Shown: positions 36,001-43,731, counted from the first letter of the stretch. The stretch is DNA of 64,000 nucleotides from Pelomonas lactea (GCF_043555885.1 NZ_JBIGHX010000010.1:186001-250000); one strand, 5' to 3'. The notes: generated by a model from the sequence alone, not told the origin. A program made the numbers and translations.

Positions 36001-36578
36001 GCTACCAGAACGCCGCCTACGCGGCCGAGTACAAGGCCTTCGTCGACAAGGTGCGCGCCGCCGAAGCCAAGCTGGGCGCCAAGACCACGCTGACCGAGGC
36101 CGTGGCCCGCTACCTGTTCAAGCTGATGGCCTACAAGGACGAGTACGAGGTGGCGCGCCTGCACACCGACGCGGCGTTCACGGCCAAGGTGGCCGGCATG
36201 TTCGAGGGCGACTACAAGCTGGTGCACCACCTCGCGCCGCCGCTGCTGGCCAAGACCAACGCCAAGGGCGAGCTGGTGAAGCGCCCGTTCGGCGGCTGGG
36301 TGCGCCCGGCGTTCGCGCTGCTGGCCAAGATGAAGGGCCTGCGCGGCACCGCCTTCGACGTCTTCGGCCACACCGAGGAGCGCAAGATGGAGCGCCGCTG
36401 GATCGCCGACTACCGCGCCGGCATCGACAAGGCGCTGGCCGGTTTGAGCCCCGAGTCGCTGCCCACCGCCGTGGAGCTGGCGCGCGTGCCGGAGGAGATC
36501 CGCGGCTACGGCCATGTGAAGGCGCGCCACGAGCATGCCGCCAAGGCCAAGTGGGACGCGTTGATCGCGAGGCTCTGA
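33036..36578 (+). CDS. single-chain indolepyruvate ferredoxin oxidoreductase
   Basis: A 1180-residue fusion of the alpha (IorA) and gamma (IorB) parts of 2-oxoacid:ferredoxin oxidoreductases. Order: pyrimidine-binding domain (SGYRGSPLGTYDQAL, EELGATAVWGTQQ), TPP domain with CSGCPHNTSTRVPEG near residue 463 and GGEGVPWVGQAPF. A 4Fe-4S site VCEGCGDCSVQSNC near 668 and further Cys (NTCNKDYSCVKGFC) follow. The gamma domain starts at IVVAGVGGTGVITIGQLLG near 754. It oxidatively decarboxylates arylpyruvates or branched oxoacids to acyl-CoA, passing electrons to ferredoxin. Length is as usual for the Burkholderiales version. AGGAG precedes the ATG. The AsnC-family gene diverges from it. Confidence 0.93.
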   Translation: MNAPLPEHILRALQTVTLDDKYALDSGRAFMSGVQALVRLPMLQRTRDAMAGLNTAGFISGYRGSPLGTYDQALWQAKKHLAKQNIVFQPGVNEELGATAVWGTQQLDLFPEKAKFDGVFGLWYGKGPGVDRCIDVFKHANMAGTSKHGGVIAIAGDDHIAKSSTAAHQSDHVFKAVGFPTFFPSSVQDILDMGLHAFAMSRFSGLWAGMKTIQEIVESSASVSVDPDRVNIILPEDFVVPPGGLHIRWPDPPLEQEARMMNFKWYAALAYIRANRLNYNVIEGPNDRFGIITSGKAYNDTRQALHDLGLDDDTCRRIGIRLHKVNVVWPLEAQVAREFAKGLQEILVVEEKRQIIEYQVKEELYNWRSDVRPNVLGKFDAGDGEGGEWSVPNPSDHWLLRPQADLTPALIARAITKRLKKLGVDSDIVARLDARMAVIDAKEASLKAEEKTAGGADRTPWFCSGCPHNTSTRVPEGSRAVGGIGCHYMVTWMPGRNTATFTQMGGEGVPWVGQAPFTNEKHIFSNLGDGTYFHSGSLAIRQSIAAGVNITYKILYNDAVAMTGGQTVGERPEGHTVIQIMNSVISEGVKKLVIVTDDPAKYEGVALAPGVTVHHRDELDDIQRQFREIEGVTAIIYDQTCATEKRRRRKRGKMVDPAKRVVINELVCEGCGDCSVQSNCLSIEPLETDFGRKRQINQNTCNKDYSCVKGFCPSFVTVEGGELKKPKKEGRKSPFDTALGVLPLPVIPNAEEAWGIVVAGVGGTGVITIGQLLGMAAHLEGKGVITQDAAGLAQKGGATWSHIQIANTPEAIHCTKVGTAEARLVIACDAIVAANKATLAVMREGRTFVALNTHGSPTATLVNDANWSFPGAACEQAVAKAVGMDHFGSFDAEEVAVKLLGDSLYTNPLMLGFAWQRGRIPLSYDALMRAIELNGVQVDNNKAAFEWGRRCAHDLKAVQALYAAQAVIQLVKRQSLDEMVAKRVDFLTGYQNAAYAAEYKAFVDKVRAAEAKLGAKTTLTEAVARYLFKLMAYKDEYEVARLHTDAAFTAKVAGMFEGDYKLVHHLAPPLLAKTNAKGELVKRPFGGWVRPAFALLAKMKGLRGTAFDVFGHTEERKMERRWIADYRAGIDKALAGLSPESLPTAVELARVPEEIRGYGHVKARHEHAAKAKWDALIARL

Positions 36579-36641
36579 GCGCGAAGCGCGCCTCATCCAG
36601 GCGGGAAGCCGGCGGCCTTGTGCCGCTGGCAGCATGGGCCC

Positions 36642-37547
36642 ATGTCTGATCGCCCCTCACCCGCGCCGCGCCAGTTGATGGTCGGCCTGCTGCTCGCCGT
36701 GCTGGGCGCCATCGGCTTCTCCGGCAAGGCCATCATCGTCAAGCTGGCGTACCGGCACGGCGTGGACGCGGTGACATTGCTGATGTGGCGCATGCTGCTG
36801 GCGCTGCCGTTCTTCCTCGCGATGGCCTGGTGGGCCGGCCGGGGCAAGCCGGCGCTGACGCGCCAGGACTGGCGCGACATCGCCGCGCTGGGTTTCACCG
36901 GCTACTACCTCGCCAGCTACCTGGACTTCGCCGGCCTGGCCTACATCTCCGCCAGCCTGGAGCGGCTCATCCTCTACCTCAACCCGACGCTGGTGCTGCT
37001 GATCTCGGTGTTGTGGTTCAAGCACCGGCTGCAGGTGCGGCAGGTCGTGGCGCTGGCCGTCAGCTACGCAGGGGTCGTGGCGGTGTTCGCGCACGAGCTG
37101 AGCTTCGAGGGGCGTGGCACGGCCGTGGGGGCGGCGCTGGTGTTTGCCAGCGCCGTGAGCTACGCCATCTACTTGGCCCTGTCCGGCAAGGTCGTGCAGC
37201 GCCTGGGGTCCCTGCGGCTGGCCGGGCTGGCCAGCAGCGTGGCCTGCGTGCTGTGCATCGCCCAGTTCGCGCTGCTGCGGCCGGTTGCCGCCTTCGCCGT
37301 GCCCGAGCCGGTGATGTGGCTCTCGCTGCTGAACGCGACGGCCTGCACGGTGGCCCCGGTGCTGATGGTCATGCTGGCCATCGCCCGTATCGGTGCGCCG
37401 CTGTCATCGCAGGTGGGCATGGTGGGGCCGATGAGCACCATCCTGATGGGCGTCTTCATCCTCGGCGAGCCGATGAGCGCATGGATCGTCATCGGCACGG
37501 TGCTGGTGCTGGGCGGCGTCTTCCTTGTCAGTGCCAGGCGGCCCTAG
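36642..37547 (+). CDS. EamA/DMT family transporter
   Basis: A 301-residue ten-TM DMT permease with two EamA repeats: LLLAVLGAIGFSGKAIIVKLAYRHG, YYLASYLDFAGLAYISASLERLILYLNPTLVLL and, in repeat two, LSGKVVQRLGSLRLAG and ILGEPMSAWIVIGTVLVLGG. The subgroup is the RhaT/YdcZ-like exporters of unknown substrate. The start at 36642 is chosen because CAGCAT lies 6 nt upstream and the conserved N-terminus follows; an ATG at 36618 would add eight residues. It lies 63 bp after the oxidoreductase and might export an aromatic or organic acid linked to it, though this is only positional. Confidence 0.82.
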   Translation: MSDRPSPAPRQLMVGLLLAVLGAIGFSGKAIIVKLAYRHGVDAVTLLMWRMLLALPFFLAMAWWAGRGKPALTRQDWRDIAALGFTGYYLASYLDFAGLAYISASLERLILYLNPTLVLLISVLWFKHRLQVRQVVALAVSYAGVVAVFAHELSFEGRGTAVGAALVFASAVSYAIYLALSGKVVQRLGSLRLAGLASSVACVLCIAQFALLRPVAAFAVPEPVMWLSLLNATACTVAPVLMVMLAIARIGAPLSSQVGMVGPMSTILMGVFILGEPMSAWIVIGTVLVLGGVFLVSARRP

Positions 37548-37652
37548 CCTCAAGGGGTAGCCCTGCGCCGGCGGGCGCGTTCAAAATCGCTGAACATTGG
37601 CGACAAGGCCGATGAACCGCTGCCCCCCTGGCGAGGAACACACTGCGAACCC

Positions 37653-38192
37653 ATGATGACCCCAGCCAACCGCTACACCCCTGTCGCCATCGTGCTGCAC
37701 TGGCTGATGGCCCTGGCCATCGTCGGCGCCTTCGGCGTGGGCGTCTACATGAGCGACCTGCCGTTCTCGCTGACGCGAGTCAAGCTCTACAACTGGCACA
37801 AGTGGGCTGGCGTCACCATCCTCGCGCTGGCCGCGCTGCGGCTGCTGTGGCGTCTCAGCCACCGCCCGCCGGCCGACCCGCCCATGCCCGCCTGGCAGGC
37901 CCGCGCCGCGCATGCCGTGCACTGGCTGCTGTACGCCGCCTTCTTCGCCGTGCCGCTGACCGGCTGGGCCATGAGCTCGGCCAAGGGCTTCCCCATCGTC
38001 TGGTTTGGCGTGCTGCCGCTGCCCGACTTCGTGCCCAAGGACCACGACCTGGGCGAGCTGCTGGAAGAAGTGCACGCCGCACTGGCCTGGGGCCTGGCCG
38101 CGCTGGTGCTGGCCCATCTCGGCGGCGCCCTCAAACACCATTTCGTCGACCGCGACGGGCTGCTGGCCCGCATGTCGCTGCGCCGCCCCTGA
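37653..38192 (+). CDS. cytochrome b561
   Basis: A 179-residue four-helix membrane cytochrome b of the CybB family. His ligands are in IVLHWLMALAIVGAFGVG (helix 1), LYNWHKWAGVTILALAALRLLWRL (helix 2), AAHAVHWLLYAAFFAVPLTGWAM (helix 3) and LEEVHAALAWGLAALVLAHLGGALKHHF (helix 4). Bacterial b561 passes electrons between quinol and periplasmic acceptors. The two YceI genes directly downstream share its short spacings, the classical b561-YceI association. Confidence 0.92.
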   Translation: MMTPANRYTPVAIVLHWLMALAIVGAFGVGVYMSDLPFSLTRVKLYNWHKWAGVTILALAALRLLWRLSHRPPADPPMPAWQARAAHAVHWLLYAAFFAVPLTGWAMSSAKGFPIVWFGVLPLPDFVPKDHDLGELLEEVHAALAWGLAALVLAHLGGALKHHFVDRDGLLARMSLRRP

Positions 38193-38205
38193 ACAGGATC
38201 ACCTC

Positions 38206-38739
38206 ATGACCAAGCTTCTCTCCGCACTGCTGCTGGCCGCCGCCCTCGTGCCGGCGCAGGCCGCCACGCTGCAGGCCGACAAGAGCGACCTCAGCTTCAC
38301 GTTCAAGCAGATGGGCGTTGCCAGCGACGGCAAGTTCAAGAAGTTCGACGCCCAGCTGGACTTCGACCCCAAGAAGCCCGAGGCCGGCAAGATCGCCTTC
38401 ACGGTGGACCTGGGCAGCGTGTCGCTGGGCGACGCCAGCTTCGACGCCGAGCTGGCCAAGGTGCCCTGGTTCGACACCAAGCGCAACGGCAAGGCCACGT
38501 TCGTGTCCACCGGCATCAAGGCCACCGGCCCGGGCAAGTACGACGTGGCCGGCAAGCTGACCATCAAGGGTGCCGTGCGCGACGTCGTCGTGCCCATCAC
38601 GCTGGCGGGCGGCGTGGCGCAAGGGTCCGTGCCCATCAAGCGCCTGGACTTCAAGATCGGTGACGGCGAATGGGCCGACACCTCGGTCGTCGCCAACGAC
38701 GTCGTCGTCAAGTTCAAGTTGTCCTTCGCCGGCCTGTGA
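38206..38739 (+). CDS. YceI-family periplasmic lipocalin-like protein
   Basis: A 177-residue exported protein. Signal MTKLLSALLLAAALVPAQA is followed by a YceI beta-barrel (LQADKSDLSFTFKQMGVASDGKFKKFDAQLDFD, TFVSTGIKATGPGKYDVAGKLTIKG). The family binds polyprenyl or isoprenoid-quinone-like lipids. AGGA precedes the ATG in the 13-nt gap to the b561 gene. It is shorter and more divergent than the YceI at 38787, so the two are not a recent duplication. Confidence 0.9.
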   Translation: MTKLLSALLLAAALVPAQAATLQADKSDLSFTFKQMGVASDGKFKKFDAQLDFDPKKPEAGKIAFTVDLGSVSLGDASFDAELAKVPWFDTKRNGKATFVSTGIKATGPGKYDVAGKLTIKGAVRDVVVPITLAGGVAQGSVPIKRLDFKIGDGEWADTSVVANDVVVKFKLSFAGL

Positions 38740-38786
38740 GCCGTTCCATCCTTCCCGTTCTTCCCCACCCCCCGGAGACCTTCCCG

Positions 38787-39353
38787 ATGAAACACGCCCT
38801 GCTGATCACCGCCCTGCTGGCCGCCGCCGGCGCCGCCCAGGCCCAGAGCGCCACCTACGCCATCGACCCGACGCACACCCAGGTGTTCTTCGAGGCCAAG
38901 CACTTCGGCGTCAGCAGCAACCGCGGCCGCTGGGACAAGAAGGAAGGCACCGTCACGCTGGACAAGGCGGCCAAGACCGGCAAGGTCGAGCTGACCCTGG
39001 ACATGGCCTCCGTCTCCACCGGCATCGGCCCGTTCGACGGCCACCTGAAGAGCAAGGACTTCTTCGCCGTCGAGCAGTTCCCCACGGCCAAGTTCGTCGG
39101 CGAGCAGTTCACGTTCAACGGCGACAAGGTGGCGAGCGTGGCCGGCACGCTGACGCTGCTGGGCAAGACCAACCCCGTCACGCTGACGGCCAGCAGCTTC
39201 GGCTGCTACGAGAACCCGCGCCTGAAGCGCGAGGTCTGCGGCGGCGACTTCGAGACCACCATCCAGCGCAGCCAGTGGGGCATGTCCTACGGCCTGCCGG
39301 GCATCCCGGACAGCGTGCGCCTGCTGATCCAGGTCGAGGCGATCAAGCAGTAA
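38787..39353 (+). CDS. yceI: YceI-family periplasmic protein
   Basis: A 188-residue YceI with signal MKHALLITALLAAAGAAQA. The canonical start YAIDPTHTQVFFEAKHFGVSSNRGRWDKKEG is present, and the family block FVGEQFTFNGDKVASVAGTLTLLGKTNPVTL follows. Two cysteines in GCYENPRLKREVCGGDF match the usual YceI disulphide. GGAG lies 10 nt before the ATG, and the gene ends in a clear terminator. Together with b561 it is likely a lipid/quinone redox or carrier unit of the periplasm. Confidence 0.93.
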   Translation: MKHALLITALLAAAGAAQAQSATYAIDPTHTQVFFEAKHFGVSSNRGRWDKKEGTVTLDKAAKTGKVELTLDMASVSTGIGPFDGHLKSKDFFAVEQFPTAKFVGEQFTFNGDKVASVAGTLTLLGKTNPVTLTASSFGCYENPRLKREVCGGDFETTIQRSQWGMSYGLPGIPDSVRLLIQVEAIKQ

Positions 39354-39376
39354 TCGCTGCCGGCCCCTCCCAAGAA

Positions 39377-39399
39377 GCCCGCCCTCCGGCGGGCTTTTT
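39377..39399 (+). terminator. rho-independent terminator of the b561-YceI operon
   Basis: Stem GCCCGCC (39377-39383), loop CTCC, stem GGCGGGC (39388-39394), then TTTTT. It lies 24 nt after the yceI stop. Confidence 0.92.
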
Positions 39400-39833
39400 G
39401 CTGCCTGCGCGTGACGGATTCACGGTGGCTTCACGGGCCGGTCACGCGGGGCCAGACGGCCTGTCGCGCACCCATGCAGTTCGTCATCCGTGCTGGCCGG
39501 CGTGTCGCTCGGGCACCACGCCTCCCGGAGCCCCTGCGTACAGTGGCGCCAACGACATCGGGCCTGCTGGCCCTACGAGGATCAGATGCGTTGCCACTCA
39601 AAAGCCCGCGAGCAAGGCGCGAAGTCGAAGCTGGGGTCATCTCCAGCGAGGCTTTGCAACGCCGCGCGCGGGCTTTTGAGTGACAACCCTCCGGGAGAGG
39701 GGCTGCGCGGGTGCATGGCGTCGTTGCGCGCCTTGCCCGGGCAACCAGCCCGGGCTTCGGCGCGGCGCCTAGCCCTGCGCCCGCGCAGACCCTCTCGCAC
39801 TGATCCTCGTAGGGCCAACAGGCCCGCCCGGCC
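39400..39833. other. gene-free stretch holding the nested inverted-repeat element
   Basis: No convincing gene lies here. Frames open on both strands, as expected at this GC content, but they have no start signals and the composition follows the palindromes. The right 268 bp are the structured element at 39559-39826. The left 159 bp hold nothing I can name. Confidence 0.6.
39559..39826. repeat. 268-bp nested inverted repeat (three-way junction), MITE-like or RNA element
   Basis: Arm A: 39559-39585 pairs with 39800-39826 (27 bp, one mismatch; core CCCTACGAGGATCAG). Inside, arm B: 39590-39610 pairs with 39667-39687 (21 bp, one mismatch; core CACTCAAAAGCCCGCG). Arm C: 39695-39711 pairs with 39780-39796 (17 bp, one mismatch). 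Arm C encloses a further hairpin GCCCGGGC-N5-GCCCGGGC (39735-39755) with flanking GCGCC/GGCGC. Either strand would fold into a stem with two large side arms. The element ends 7 nt before the histidine kinase start, which has no Shine-Dalgarno. No target-site duplication is obvious. Confidence 0.75.
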
Positions 39834-41297
39834 ATGACTCCCTCCTTCACCCCCAGCCCCCAGCAGAAGCTCTGGCTTGAGCGCTGGCAGCGCTTTTCCG
39901 CCAGCGTGGTGCGCTACTTCCACCTCTACGCCGGCTGGCTGGTGGGCATCAGCTGGAAGCGCTTCGTACTGCTGTCGCTGGCGCTGCTGATCGGCGTCAA
40001 CGTGCTGAAGAACCTGCCGCCGTTCACGTGGCGCTTCAGCCAGGAGTTCGAGGACCCCGACTACGGCGCCGCCCAGCGCCGCCAGGCCAAGGCCGATGTC
40101 GACGCGAAGAAGGCCGCCGAGCGCGCCCGCCGGGCCGCCGAGAAGGACCTGGGCCGCAACCAGCCCGTCGACACCGGCCTCAAGTACGAGATCAAGATCG
40201 ACGAGCGCGGCGTGCGCCTGCAGCCGGTGCGCCCGGCGGCGTCGGCCGCCAGCGAGGCGCGCGACGCCAGCGGCGAGCCCATCGCCCCGCCGGCCGAGGC
40301 GGCCGCATCGGCGCCGTCCATCTCGCTGGACTTCCCCAAGAGCGCCCGCCCCGAGGACATCCGCGCCGCCGTCGAGCAGGCCAAGGAGCAGCTGGGCCAG
40401 CTGCGCGAGCAGGCGCAGGAGGTCAAGGAGGCGCAGGAGGCCGCCGCCGAGGCCCAGGCCGCACTGAAGGAGGCCATCCAGGAGGCCAAGGACGCACAGG
40501 GCCGCAAGCGCGTGACCGTCGTGCGCCTGGGCGACTCGCTGGTGGACTTCGCCATCCTGTGGATCCTGGCCTCCGCCGTCATCAAGGCCATGTACAAGGG
40601 CCGCATCCAGGCCGAGGTCAAGGCCGCGCAGGCCACCGAGAACGCCGAGGCCGAGGCGCTGAAGCGCCAGGTCGTCGAGGCCCGCATGGCCGCCATGCAG
40701 GCGCAGGTGGAGCCGCACTTCCTGTTCAACACGCTGGCCAGCATCGACCACCTCATCGAGGTCGACCCGCCCACCGCCAGCAAGATGCAGAAGAACCTCA
40801 TCGCGCTGCTGCGGGCCTCCATGCCCACCATGCGCGAGGCCAACGCCAGCGGCGCCGTGCGCGACCTGGGCCGCGAGCTGGCCGTCATCCGGCCCTACCT
40901 CGAGATCCTGAAGATGCGCATGGAAGAGCGCCTGCAGACCGAGATCGACGTGCCCGAGGGCCTGATGTCCGCCGAGTTCCCGCCCATGATGATCCAGGGC
41001 CTCGTCGAGAACGCCATCAAGCACGGCCTGGAGCCCAAGGCCGAGGGCGGCCTGCTGAAGGTCAAGGCCGAGATCCTGCACGGCAAGCTGGCCGTCACGG
41101 TCGCCGACACGGGCCTGGGCTTCGGCCGCGCCGCCACCAGCGGCACCGGCGTGGGCCTGGCCAACATCCGCGAACGGCTGCAACTGCTGCACGGCAGCAA
41201 GGCCAGCGTCACCGTCACCGAGAACCAACCCTCGGGCACCGTGGTCACCATCACCGTGCCTTACCGCAGCCGCAACGACGAAGGAGTCGCAGCATGA
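39834..41297 (+). CDS. LytS-type sensor histidine kinase
   Basis: A 487-residue membrane histidine kinase of the His_kinase (PF06580) class. A TM lies near residues 44-58. A charged, partly coiled region (residues 80-225, with a long Glu/Gln/Ala-rich helix) follows, and a second hydrophobic stretch is near 234-258. Then comes the phospho-acceptor motif QVEPHFLFNTLASIDHL with His near 294, the N-box LVENAIKHGLEPK near 391 and the G-box DTGLGFG. It pairs with the LytTR regulator two genes later. The start at 39834 gives a sensible N-terminus but has no ribosome site; it follows the nested inverted repeat directly. Signal sensed is unknown. Confidence 0.88.
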   Translation: MTPSFTPSPQQKLWLERWQRFSASVVRYFHLYAGWLVGISWKRFVLLSLALLIGVNVLKNLPPFTWRFSQEFEDPDYGAAQRRQAKADVDAKKAAERARRAAEKDLGRNQPVDTGLKYEIKIDERGVRLQPVRPAASAASEARDASGEPIAPPAEAAASAPSISLDFPKSARPEDIRAAVEQAKEQLGQLREQAQEVKEAQEAAAEAQAALKEAIQEAKDAQGRKRVTVVRLGDSLVDFAILWILASAVIKAMYKGRIQAEVKAAQATENAEAEALKRQVVEARMAAMQAQVEPHFLFNTLASIDHLIEVDPPTASKMQKNLIALLRASMPTMREANASGAVRDLGRELAVIRPYLEILKMRMEERLQTEIDVPEGLMSAEFPPMMIQGLVENAIKHGLEPKAEGGLLKVKAEILHGKLAVTVADTGLGFGRAATSGTGVGLANIRERLQLLHGSKASVTVTENQPSGTVVTITVPYRSRNDEGVAA

Positions 41298-41704
41298 AGA
41301 CCTTGTTCAAGATCCTGTTCATCGGCAGCGCGCTGATGGTCCTGCTGGCCATGATTGGCGGCTTCGCGCTGCTCAACCACCACGGCCCCGACATGCACAT
41401 CGTGCTGGACGACGGCGAGTTCTTCCTCGGCAACGGCCTGGGCGACTGGCTGGGCGCGTCGCTGGGCCTGTTCATCGCCGGCATCGTGTGCCTGTTCGTC
41501 GTGCCGCTGGTGCTGCTGCTGGGCGTGGCGCTGCCGCTGCTCATCGTCGGCGGCGTCGTGGCGGTCATCCTTGCCGCGCTGCTGGGCGCCGGTGCCGTGC
41601 TGGGCTCGCCGCTGATCCTGCTGGGCCTGCTGCTGTTCGTCGTGCTGCGCAACCGCAGCCGCGCCAACGCCGCGGCCGCCGCAACGCGCATCGAACCTGT
41701 CTGA
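41294..41704 (+). CDS. three-TM membrane protein between kinase and regulator
   Basis: A 136-residue protein with about four hydrophobic segments: ILFIGSALMVLLAMIGGFALL, SLGLFIAGIVCLFVVPLVLLLGVALPLLIVGGVVAVILAALLGAGAVLG and PLILLGLLLFVVL. A polar loop HHGPDMHIVLDDGEFFLG lies between the first two. It overlaps the kinase stop (ATGA) with AAGGAG 7 nt upstream, so it is translationally coupled. Position between kinase and response regulator suggests a third component (sensor accessory or output modulator). I do not recognise a family. Confidence 0.8.
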   Translation: MKTLFKILFIGSALMVLLAMIGGFALLNHHGPDMHIVLDDGEFFLGNGLGDWLGASLGLFIAGIVCLFVVPLVLLLGVALPLLIVGGVVAVILAALLGAGAVLGSPLILLGLLLFVVLRNRSRANAAAAATRIEPV

Positions 41705-41723
41705 ACCAGTAGCATCGCCGGCC

Positions 41724-42560
41724 ATGAGCAACACACCCATCCGCGCCGTTCTGGCCGACGACGAACGACTGATGCGCGAGCAGCTGCGCGCCCGGCTCAC
41801 CGAGGTCTGGCCCGAGCTGGACATCGTGGCCGAGGGCAAGAACGGCCTGGAGGCCGTCGAGCTGGTGAAGCAACACAAGCCCGACCTCGTGTTCCTGGAC
41901 ATCCGCATGCCCGGCCTCACCGGCGTGGAGGCCGCGCGGCAGATCGCGCAGCTGCCCGGTGACCTGCCGCAGGACGACGACTGGGAAGTGCCCGAGATTG
42001 TCTTCATCACCGCCTACGACCAGTACGCGGTGGAGGCCTTCGAGCAGGGCGTGGCCGACTATGTGCTCAAGCCCGCCGAGCGCGACCGCCTGCAGCTGAC
42101 CGTGGCGCGCATCAAGAAGCGCCTGGCCCAGCGCGAGGCGCCGAGCGCCGACTTCAGCGACAGCGCCCCCATGCCGCTGCAGCAGCTGCTGCACAAGCTG
42201 TCTGCCGGCATGAGCCCGGCCGCCGCGAAGCCGCAGTACCTGCAGTGGATCCAGGCCACGGTGGGCCAGGCCATCCAGATGATCCCCGTGGAGGACGTGC
42301 TGTTCTTCATCAGCGACGAGAAGTACACCCGTGTGCAGACCGCCAAGGTCGAGGCGCTGATCCGCAAGCCCATCAAGGAGCTGGTGGACGAGCTGGACCC
42401 GCAGCTGTTCTGGCAGATCCACCGCTCCACGCTGGTCAACGCCCGCGCCATCGACGGCATCACGCGCGACTTCCGCGGCCGCCAGCTGGTGGGCGTGAAG
42501 GGGCTGACCGAGAAGCTCGAAGTCAGCCGCAGCTACACGCACCTGTTCAAGGGCATGTAG
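41724..42560 (+). CDS. LytTR-family response regulator
   Basis: A 278-residue response regulator. The receiver domain has phospho-acceptor Asp58 in VFLDIRMPG, the acidic pair ADDERLMRE at the start and Lys in YVLKPAERDRL. A linker is followed by a LytTR DNA-binding domain (IQMIPVEDVLFFISDEKYTRVQTAKVE, FWQIHRSTLVNARAIDGITRDFRG). It is the partner of the LytS-type kinase. TAGCAT lies 8 nt before the ATG, so an extra leaderless promoter is possible inside the operon. LytTR sites are usually pairs of 9-bp direct repeats; I did not find a convincing pair in the immediate surroundings. Confidence 0.93.
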   Translation: MSNTPIRAVLADDERLMREQLRARLTEVWPELDIVAEGKNGLEAVELVKQHKPDLVFLDIRMPGLTGVEAARQIAQLPGDLPQDDDWEVPEIVFITAYDQYAVEAFEQGVADYVLKPAERDRLQLTVARIKKRLAQREAPSADFSDSAPMPLQQLLHKLSAGMSPAAAKPQYLQWIQATVGQAIQMIPVEDVLFFISDEKYTRVQTAKVEALIRKPIKELVDELDPQLFWQIHRSTLVNARAIDGITRDFRGRQLVGVKGLTEKLEVSRSYTHLFKGM

Positions 42561-42618
42561 GGCGCGTCGCCGCGGCGCGCGGCGTGCCCGCGGCGCCGCC
42601 TCGGTTCCAATGCCGGCC

Positions 42619-43620
42619 ATGCAACGTCCCCGCTGGCTCCCCGACAACCTCGTCCTGCTGCTTATCGCCGTGGTCGTGCTGGCCACGCTGCTGCCGGTGC
42701 ACGGCCGCGGCGTCGCGGTGCTGGACGCGCTGACGCAGGCGGCCGTCGCGCTGCTGTTCTTCCTGCAGGGCAGCAAGCTGTCGCGCCGCGCCGTGTGGGA
42801 AGGGCTGCTGCACTGGCGGCTGCATGCCCTTGTGTTCGCGGCCACCTTCGTGCTGTTCCCGCTGCTGGGCCTGGCGCTGCGGCCGTGGCTGGAGCCGCTG
42901 GTGGGGCCGACGCTGTACCTCGGCGTGCTGTTCATCTGCGCGCTGCCGTCCACCGTGCAGTCGTCCATCGCCTTCACGTCGCTGGCGCGCGGCAACGTCG
43001 CCGCGGCGATGTGCAGCGCGTCCACGTCCAACATCCTCGGCATGGCGTTGACGCCGCTGCTGATGGCGGCACTCGGCCACTGGGTCGGCGCGCAGGCCGG
43101 CTCGGGCGCGGCGCAGCTGTCGTGGCACACGTTCGAGGGCATCGTCACGACGCTGCTGCTGCCGTTTGTCGCCGGCCAGGCGCTGCAGCGCTGGACGGGC
43201 CCGTGGGTCGCCGCGCACAAGGCCTGGGTGCGCGTCAGCGACCAGAGCACCATCCTGCTGGTCGTCTACGGCGCCTTCAGCGCGGCCACGGTGCAAGGCC
43301 TCTACCAGCACCTGCCGCCGGCCACGCTGGCGGCGCTGCTGGGCATCTGCGCGCTGCTGCTGGCCATCGTCATGCCGCTGCTGACGTGGCTGAGCCGGGT
43401 GTTGGGCTTCTCCCGCGAGGACGAGATCGCCATCGTCTTCTGCGGCTCGAAGAAGACGCTGGCCAGTGGCGTGCCCATGGCGCAGATCCTGTTCGCCGGC
43501 CAGGCGGTGGGGCTGCTGGTGCTGCCGTTGATGGTGTTCCATCAGCTGCAGCTGATGGTCTGCGCGTCGATTGCGCGGCGGTATGCGCGGGAGACGCAGG
43601 TACAACTGGTCAAGGCTTGA
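42619..43620 (+). CDS. bile acid:sodium symporter-like transporter (SBF-like, YfeH type)
   Basis: A 333-residue membrane protein of the SBF-like group in the BASS superfamily with ten predicted helices. Characteristic stretches are LQGSKLSRRAVWEGLLHWRLH, GVLFICALPSTVQSSIAFTSLARGN, SNILGMALTPLLMA and the late crossover helix IAIVFCGSKKTLASGVPMAQILF. It imports an organic anion with Na+ or H+; the substrate is unknown. TCCAAT precedes the ATG at 42619 by 7 nt. An ATG at 42610 is part of that box and is not preferred. Confidence 0.88.
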   Translation: MQRPRWLPDNLVLLLIAVVVLATLLPVHGRGVAVLDALTQAAVALLFFLQGSKLSRRAVWEGLLHWRLHALVFAATFVLFPLLGLALRPWLEPLVGPTLYLGVLFICALPSTVQSSIAFTSLARGNVAAAMCSASTSNILGMALTPLLMAALGHWVGAQAGSGAAQLSWHTFEGIVTTLLLPFVAGQALQRWTGPWVAAHKAWVRVSDQSTILLVVYGAFSAATVQGLYQHLPPATLAALLGICALLLAIVMPLLTWLSRVLGFSREDEIAIVFCGSKKTLASGVPMAQILFAGQAVGLLVLPLMVFHQLQLMVCASIARRYARETQVQLVKA

Positions 43621-43688
43621 CCGGCCCGTCTTGTTCTCGCCCGACGGATGCGCGCGCCTGCTGCTTCGTAGCGATTCAACGTGAAGAT

Positions 43689-43712
43689 GAGCGGACGCCG
43701 AAGGAGGTCCGC
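43689..43712. repeat. small inverted repeat, possible hairpin end
   Basis: GAGCGGAC and GTCCGCTC (8 bp) flank 8-10 nt between two genes transcribed toward each other. There is no U-tract, so terminator function is uncertain. Confidence 0.35.
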
Positions 43713-43731
43713 TCCATTGGCAGGTTCGGCT

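Noticed and set aside
33111..36635. 1174-codon frame antisense to the indolepyruvate oxidoreductase
   Set aside because: Composition artefact; the forward gene explains the region.
37653..39353. Two YceI genes as a recent tandem duplication
   Set aside because: They differ strongly in sequence, length and cysteine content, so they are old paralogues.
39595..39682. Simple rho-independent terminator
   Set aside because: The stem has TTTT on both sides but a 56-nt loop and is nested in a larger symmetric structure, so a plain terminator does not explain it.
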